This document shows positions 29,212-33,171 of a stretch of DNA of 33,171 bases, one piece after another (the stretch's first letter is position 1; each line of letters opens with the position of its first letter). The notes under the pieces are model-generated. The model did no database searches and was not told where the DNA came from. It saw only the letters and a list, made by a program, of their open reading frames with translations. This DNA comes from Clostridia bacterium (GTDB taxonomy: Bacteria; Bacillota; Clostridia; Christensenellales; Borkfalkiaceae). Location of the stretch: the NCBI GenBank assembly GCA_017467275.1, contig JAFTSN010000005.1:1-33171 (forward strand), in the 5' to 3' direction. The translations under genes and the position numbers were made by a program.

Positions 29212-30242
29212 ACAGAATTAAATTAGTACACTTGGATTCTCTTTCTTGCGAGGCGATTTTCCGCATTGCGCCTAACGGCGATTATGTAATCATTTCGCAG
29301 GTCGGTGACGTAACCGAGCCCGCCCCCCAAAATCGTGTACATCTTTTCAGGAGTACCGATAAGGGCGAGAGCTGGTCGAAAGGTGAGAGTATCTATCCTG
29401 AGGACGGCAGAGCCGTATATTTGACGGAGGTTGCCGTCAACGGACAGGACATGTACGTGTTCGCGCAGATACACGATGGAGCTTTTCTAGATTGGGATTG
29501 CGTCGTTCTGCATAGTGCGGACAGCGGGTATACGTGGGAAAACCTCGGACGAGTGCCATGTTTTGAGCGGTCCTTTGTGTTTATCCGCAGTGCAATTCGT
29601 TTGAAAAACGGGGCAATCATGCTCTCCTATCATAACTACGAGGTCTCCGAAGAGGAGAACGAGCGCCTGAAAAGAGAGGGGAAGCTGATTGTCCATGCCG
29701 ATCTCGAGAGTGTGGAGACGGGTACGATCGTCAGCTACGACGAGGGCAAAACGTTTGAAAAATGCAAAAAACCGTTTATAATTCCGCTTTCGACGCCCGA
29801 AGGGAAGAGGCTTTGGCAGTGGACGGAGCCTACACTTATGGAGCTGAAGGACGGCAGGATTGTTATGCTTATCCGCATAAACGGTACGGGATATCTTTGG
29901 CGTAGTGAATCGTGCGACGGAGGCATGAGCTGGAGTGAACCCGTTCGGACGGATATTCCAGGACCCAATAATAAGCCCAAGCTTATCCGTCTGCCAGACG
30001 GAAAAATCGCACTTTTAAACACGCCCAATTCCAAATTGGGGCTTCGGCAGCGTTATCCGCTCACGGTTTGGATCAGCGACGATGAGCTTGAGAGCTTTTC
30101 GTATAAGCGTGTGATTGCGGACATGCCTGGGGCATATTCCTATTCGGACGGTGTTCCATCTCCTGATGGTAAGCATATTCTTTTTGCGTTTGAATTCAAT
30201 CGACACGATATTTATTTTGTCGATCACGAAATAGAAACGTAA
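29208..30242 (+). CDS. Cytosolic BNR-repeat sialidase-like protein
   Basis: A 344-residue six-bladed-propeller protein of the sialidase superfamily (BNR_2-like) without a signal peptide or membrane segment. Asp-box sequences: Ser-Thr-Asp-Lys-Gly-Glu-Ser-Trp, Ser-Ala-Asp-Ser-Gly-Tyr-Thr-Trp, Ser-Tyr-Asp-Glu-Gly-Lys-Thr-Phe and Ser-Cys-Asp-Gly-Gly-Met-Ser-Trp. A Trp-Thr-Glu-Pro-Thr-Leu segment and the C-terminal Tyr-Ser-Asp-Gly-Val-Pro are typical of putative active-site blades. Its start overlaps the stop of the secreted sialidase-like gene (ATGA). Being inside the cell, it should act on imported glycan fragments; sialic acid is likely but other sugar acids are possible. It is the last gene of the operon, followed at once by a strong terminator. 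Confidence 0.82.
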   Translation: MNRIKLVHLDSLSCEAIFRIAPNGDYVIISQVGDVTEPAPQNRVHLFRSTDKGESWSKGESIYPEDGRAVYLTEVAVNGQDMYVFAQIHDGAFLDWDCVVLHSADSGYTWENLGRVPCFERSFVFIRSAIRLKNGAIMLSYHNYEVSEEENERLKREGKLIVHADLESVETGTIVSYDEGKTFEKCKKPFIIPLSTPEGKRLWQWTEPTLMELKDGRIVMLIRINGTGYLWRSESCDGGMSWSEPVRTDIPGPNNKPKLIRLPDGKIALLNTPNSKLGLRQRYPLTVWISDDELESFSYKRVIADMPGAYSYSDGVPSPDGKHILFAFEFNRHDIYFVDHEIET

Positions 30243-30258
30243 ATATTTCCATTTAAAA

Positions 30259-30291
30259 ACGGATCTGCAAAAAAGAAGCAGATCCGTTTTT
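30259..30291 (+). terminator. Strong bidirectional terminator ending the glycan operon
   Basis: ACGGATCTGC (30259-30268) and GCAGATCCGT (30278-30287) form a perfect ten-pair stem with T5 on the right and A5 on the left. It also serves the convergent minus-strand gene ending at 30308. Confidence 0.92.
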
Positions 30292-30307
30292 GTAATTTTA
30301 AGTAAGG

Positions 30308-30559
30308 TTATATAATTGCGTGAGAGGTTAGATTCCCGATGGCGACGCTTGCGGTGTAAAATATATCGGATATGTCGCAAACAGTACAGTTCAAACAAGA
30401 AGAGACTTTGCTGATAATCATGAGTCCGATTGCCAACGCGAAAATTAAAAAGAGAAACGGAAGCAACGCGCGTGCCACCGTTATGGCAAGAAGAAGTAGA
30501 AAGACAACGATAACAACGCCGATAACAACGGCTGCACAATTATCCGCACAAGCACCCAT
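30308..30559 (-). CDS. Small Cys-containing membrane protein
   Basis: An 83-residue protein I do not recognise. A short Cys-containing N-terminus (Met-Gly-Ala-Cys-Ala-Asp-Asn-Cys) precedes a long hydrophobic region of two adjoining helices (about 9-29 and 31-50). A soluble tail follows with Cys-Leu-Asn-Cys-Thr-Val-Cys (about 55-61). The two cysteine clusters on either side of the membrane part suggest metal or redox chemistry or disulphides, which is inference. A GGAG lies 12 bases before ATG. The gene has its own consensus promoter (30587-30615), which makes it a real transcribed gene. It separates the sialidase operon from the fucose genes. Confidence 0.65.
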   Translation of the reverse strand: MGACADNCAAVVIGVVIVVFLLLLAITVARALLPFLFLIFALAIGLMIISKVSSCLNCTVCDISDIFYTASVAIGNLTSHAII

Positions 30560-30586
30560 TTTTTAACACGCTCCGAATTTTTTCAC

Positions 30587-30615
30587 AGTATAACACACTT
30601 TTTCGGTATTGTCAA
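30587..30615 (-). promoter_or_regulatory. Promoter of the small membrane-protein gene
   Basis: On the minus strand TTGACA (30615-30610) and TATACT (30592-30587) with a 17-base spacer. Confidence 0.82.
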
Positions 30616-30688
30616 GTATTTCAGTATTCTTTATTTGTTGTAATATTAAGTGGTATTATGAAAACTTTTTTTCATATGCAACTTTTAG

Positions 30689-30717
30689 TAGACAATGCGT
30701 TTATTTTATGGTAAACT
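30689..30717 (+). promoter_or_regulatory. Promoter of the fucose genes
   Basis: TAGACA (30689-30694) and TAAACT (30712-30717) with a 17-base spacer. It is weaker than others in the window, about 20 bases upstream of AAGGAGA and ATG 30745. Confidence 0.55.
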
Positions 30718-30744
30718 TACAGTAATCGAATAAGGAGACCATCT

Positions 30745-31167
30745 ATGTTAAAGGGAATATCGAAAATTGTATCGCCGGAGCTTTTAAAAATCTTATGTGA
30801 AATGGGGCACGGGGATGAAATCGTAATTGCAGACGGGAATTTTCCGAGTGAAAATTATGGAAAACGGGTTATTCGTGCGGATGGGCTCGGCGGCGTGGAG
30901 ATGCTTGAAGCGGTTCTTTCTCTAATTCCGCTCGACGCCTATGCCAATGAGAATTTTTTGCTTATGCAAACAACGAAAGGCGATCCTAGACCGACGATTT
31001 GGGACGAGTATTTTGACGAGGCGAAAGCGGTCGACGATAATCTTCGCGCGGGATTTTTAGAACGCTTTGCATTTTATGAGAGGGCAAAACAAGCATATGC
31101 AGTAATTGCAACCGGAGAAGGGGCTGTTTACGCGAATATCATTATTAAGAAAGGCGTAATTCAATAA
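30745..31167 (+). CDS. fucU: L-fucose mutarotase (RbsD/FucU family)
   Basis: A 140-residue mutarotase that interconverts alpha and beta anomers of L-fucose, feeding the isomerase. The family core is present: Met-Gly-His-Gly-Asp-Glu-Ile-Val-Ile-Ala-Asp at 20-30 with catalytic His22 and Asp30, then Gly-Asn-Phe-Pro-Ser. The C-terminal Arg-Phe-Ala-Phe-Tyr-Glu-Arg-Ala-Lys and Ala-Val-Ile-Ala-Thr-Gly-Glu segments match FucU rather than RbsD (FucU has Phe-Tyr-Glu-Arg-Ala). AAGGAGA is nine bases from ATG. It heads the fucose gene group and fits release of fucose from host glycans. Ribose or another 6-deoxy sugar is the alternative substrate. Confidence 0.88.
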   Translation: MLKGISKIVSPELLKILCEMGHGDEIVIADGNFPSENYGKRVIRADGLGGVEMLEAVLSLIPLDAYANENFLLMQTTKGDPRPTIWDEYFDEAKAVDDNLRAGFLERFAFYERAKQAYAVIATGEGAVYANIIIKKGVIQ

Positions 31168-31243
31168 ACGCTAGACATGATTTAAAATAAAGATAAAAGT
31201 ATTATTATGAAAAAAAGATTTAAATATACAATATGCAGAAAAT

Positions 31244-31972
31244 TTGGAATGCAAATTAGATATTTATACTCCCGAAGAAAGAGGTTTTGAAACAATCGTT
31301 TGGTTTCACGGTGGCGGTTTGGTATGCGGTAAAAAAGAATGCGGGAAAGAACTTGCAGAAGATTTTGTAAAAGCAGGATATGCTTTTGTGAGCGTTGAGT
31401 ATCGTATGTATCCGGATCAGGCGAGGTTCCCCGATTATATTTGCGATTGCGCAAAAGCGATCGCTTTCATTAAAAATATAATCAAAGATTACGGCGGGGA
31501 CGGAAACAAGATTTACGTTTCAGGACAATCTGCGGGGGCTTGGATAGCGTTAATGCTTTGCTTAAATGAAAAATATTTGGCGGATGTGGGTATAAAGGTG
31601 GAAGATATTTGCGGTTGGCTTATTGACAGTGCGCAAACCACCTCTCATTTCAACGTTTTAAAATATGAATGCGGAGAAGATGAAAAAGCGCAAAGAATAA
31701 ACGAATTTGCGCCTATATATTACGTTTCGGATAAAATGTCTTTTTCAAAAATGCTTCTTATGTTTTATGAAAACGATATGCCCTGCCGTTATGAGCAAAA
31801 CATGCTTTTCTATAAAGCTGTATTATATTTTAACCAAGATGCCGATATTACATATAGGGTATTAAAAGGTGGACATTGTCAAGGTTCAGGTAAACGGGAT
31901 GAAAATGGTGAATTTGAGTATGTACAGATTTCTTTGCAATGCTTGAAAAAGTGGCAAGAAAGTAGATTTTGA
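31244..31972 (+). CDS. Alpha/beta hydrolase (esterase), probable N-terminal frameshift
   Basis: A serine esterase of the hormone-sensitive-lipase-like alpha/beta hydrolase family. Counting from the TTG at 31244, the oxyanion motif His-Gly-Gly-Gly is at 22-25 and the nucleophile elbow Gly-Gln-Ser-Ala-Gly at 94-98 (Ser96). The catalytic His is probably in Gly-Gly-His-Cys-Gln near 210. The TTG has no ribosome site. The frame stays open and family-like upstream (Lys-Lys-Asp-Leu-Asn-Ile-Gln-Tyr-Ala-Glu-Asn) to a TGA at 31208. That TGA overlaps an ATG at 31207 followed by seven A. Removing one A would join this ATG to the hydrolase frame, so the true start is probably 31207. It may remove acetyl groups from sugars, since it lies between fucU and a DUF4886 gene. 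Confidence 0.78.
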   Translation: MECKLDIYTPEERGFETIVWFHGGGLVCGKKECGKELAEDFVKAGYAFVSVEYRMYPDQARFPDYICDCAKAIAFIKNIIKDYGGDGNKIYVSGQSAGAWIALMLCLNEKYLADVGIKVEDICGWLIDSAQTTSHFNVLKYECGEDEKAQRINEFAPIYYVSDKMSFSKMLLMFYENDMPCRYEQNMLFYKAVLYFNQDADITYRVLKGGHCQGSGKRDENGEFEYVQISLQCLKKWQESRF

Positions 31973-32008
31973 TAAAACGGGTGAGATACTATAACAAGGA
32001 GAAATAAA

Positions 32009-32728
32009 ATGAAAATATTATCGATAGGGAACAGTTTTTCACAGGATGCACAAAGATATCTGCATAGGCTTGCAAAGCAAGATGGTGAAAATCTAACAAC
32101 CGTAAATCTTTACATAGCCGGTTGTGATCTAAGAAGGCATTATCTCAACATTTTAGAAGATAGCGTAGCTTATGAGCTTCAATGCAACGGAGAATCTTCG
32201 GGTGTTAGAGTATCTATTAAACAGGCACTCATCGGCGATGAATGGGATGTTATCACTTTGCAACAAGCAAGTCATCTTAGTGGAAAAAGTCAAACATATT
32301 CTCCATATATTGAAGAGCTGGCGGCGTATGTAAAAAAATATTGCCCTCACGCTAAGATATTTATTCATCAAACTTGGGCATATGAAGACGGTAGCGAAAG
32401 ATTGACAAATGTGGCAGGCTATTCCAGTGCAAAGGATATGTTTGTGCATATTCGAGATTCCTATCAAAAAGCGGAGCAAGCAATCTGTGCAGACGGAGTT
32501 ATTCCTTGTGGAGAAGTAATGCTAAAAGCCTTAGAAAGGGGCATTAAAAAGGTGCATAGAGATACTTTTCATGCTTCCTTAGGGATAGGGAGATACTTAT
32601 TGGCTCTTTGCTGGTATAAAAAATTGTTGGGGAAAGATATTACAAAAAATTCTTTTAACGATTTTGACGAGAGTGTAACGGAAGAAGAAAAAATAATCGC
32701 TCTTGCGACCGTAAATGCTGTTGTATAA
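32009..32728 (+). CDS. DUF4886 SGNH-like protein
   Basis: A 239-residue protein of the DUF4886 family, which has an SGNH/GDSL hydrolase-like fold. It opens Met-Lys-Ile-Leu-Ser-Ile-Gly-Asn-Ser-Phe-Ser-Gln-Asp, where Ser9 sits at the place of the SGNH nucleophile. Later come Val-Ile-Thr-Leu-Gln-Gln-Ala-Ser (about 85-92), His-Gln-Thr-Trp-Ala-Tyr (about 120-125) and Asp-Thr-Phe-His-Ala-Ser, a possible Asp/His pair. The family occurs often in gut glycan-utilisation loci but has no settled activity. There is no signal peptide, so a cytosolic de-esterase is the guess. Ribosome site AAGGAG is eight bases from ATG. It lies in the same strand group as fucU and fucI. Confidence 0.82.
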   Translation: MKILSIGNSFSQDAQRYLHRLAKQDGENLTTVNLYIAGCDLRRHYLNILEDSVAYELQCNGESSGVRVSIKQALIGDEWDVITLQQASHLSGKSQTYSPYIEELAAYVKKYCPHAKIFIHQTWAYEDGSERLTNVAGYSSAKDMFVHIRDSYQKAEQAICADGVIPCGEVMLKALERGIKKVHRDTFHASLGIGRYLLALCWYKKLLGKDITKNSFNDFDESVTEEEKIIALATVNAVV

Positions 32729-32845
32729 GATTATTGCGGACAATCAATAGAATGTGCAAGCAATTAAATTGGTAAGTTTTTAGTTGGGATTATTAAAAAA
32801 TAGAATCATATCTAATTTTAATTTTTTTCTTGGAGATAAAATATT

Positions 32846-33171
32846 ATGGCAAAAAGCAGACTTATTGGGAGCTATCCCGTAATCGGTATTAGACCGACTA
32901 TCGACGGCAGAAGAGGACCTTTAAAGGTTAGAGAAAGTCTCGAAGTACAAACGATGAATATGGCGAAGAACGCGGCAAAACTCATTCAAGAAAACGTGTT
33001 CTATTCCAACGGCGAACCCGTAAAGGTCGTCATTGCGGACACGACGATCGGTCGTGTTGCGGAGGCGGCGGCTTGCGCGGATAAGTTTAAAAAAGAGGGC
33101 GTAGATATTACCCTTACCGTAACTCCTTGCTGGTGCTACGGCTCTGAAACAATGGATATGGACCCTATGAC
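32846..33171 (+). CDS. fucI: L-fucose isomerase, N-terminal part (cut by window edge)
   Basis: Converts L-fucose to L-fuculose, the first committed step of fucose use. Only the first 108 residues are in the window. They match FucI closely: [13 protein letters not shown] near the start, Val-Arg-Glu-Ser-Leu-Glu-x-Gln-Thr-Met-Asn-Met-Ala, and the closing [16 protein letters not shown]. The frame is open to the last base. GGAG lies about 12 bases before ATG. The 117 bases before it are AT-rich with no gene and no convincing promoter, so it may be read from the fucU promoter. Fuculokinase and aldolase genes may follow outside. Confidence 0.93.
   Translation, partial: MAKSRLIGSYPVIGIRPTIDGRRGPLKVRESLEVQTMNMAKNAAKLIQENVFYSNGEPVKVVIADTTIGRVAEAAACADKFKKEGVDITLTVTPCWCYGSETMDMDPM

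Overview
The window looks like a chromosomal piece of a Firmicute of class Clostridia, probably an uncultured gut lineage (inference). The signs are the protein families (DUF4364, a TIGR03905-type TSCPD protein, a short HPr-like protein, CoaX, an ECF S component, LplB/YtcP-type permeases), strong AGGAGG-type ribosome sites, and many promoters with near-consensus -35/-10 hexamers and 17-base spacers. Base composition is mid-range, with AT-richer patches around 20.7-21.9 kb and 31.2-32.8 kb.

Left part (1-16.5 kb), mostly core and conserved hypothetical genes. Four minus-strand tRNA genes (Gly, Arg, His, Gln in transcription order) lie behind one good promoter. A minus-strand group follows: an HPr-like protein with no histidine, DUF4364, a TSCPD protein and DUF1294. 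On the plus strand come a NUDIX ADP-sugar hydrolase, then an ECF S component, type III pantothenate kinase (coaX), a homoserine-dehydrogenase-like protein that has lost its catalytic signatures, and a PfkB sugar kinase. Minus-strand genes then encode a PH-domain membrane protein and a membrane-anchored tandem DUF1508 protein whose frame is broken at a homopolymer. Two FAD oxidoreductases, two membrane proteins of unknown function, a ROK kinase (minus), purC and a Phd/Doc toxin-antitoxin pair complete this part.

Right part (16.5-33.2 kb), a host-glycan utilisation locus. A minus-strand AraC regulator is divergent from a plus-strand series. That series runs: GH109/Gfo-Idh-MocA-like protein, two sugar ABC permeases, a cytosolic SGNH sialate-O-acetylesterase-like enzyme, a very large solute-binding lipoprotein, a 1246-residue surface protein with two tandem copies of a large module, a secreted BNR/Asp-box sialidase-like protein, and a second, signal-less sialidase-like protein. 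It ends in a strong terminator. A small minus-strand membrane protein separates it from a second plus-strand group: FucU mutarotase, an alpha/beta hydrolase with a probable N-terminal frameshift, a DUF4886 SGNH-like protein, and the start of L-fucose isomerase (fucI), cut by the window edge. Together these fit capture, deacetylation and breakdown of sialylated and fucosylated mucin-type glycans. No ABC ATPase is encoded here, so a shared one elsewhere is likely.

Points most worth a second look: a shared Lys-Gly-Cys-Ser-Gly + hydrophobic helix + Lys/Arg C-terminus on the two surface proteins; the rewritten homoserine dehydrogenase; the His-less HPr; two homopolymer frameshifts; and two promoters placed so that their transcripts would be nearly leaderless.
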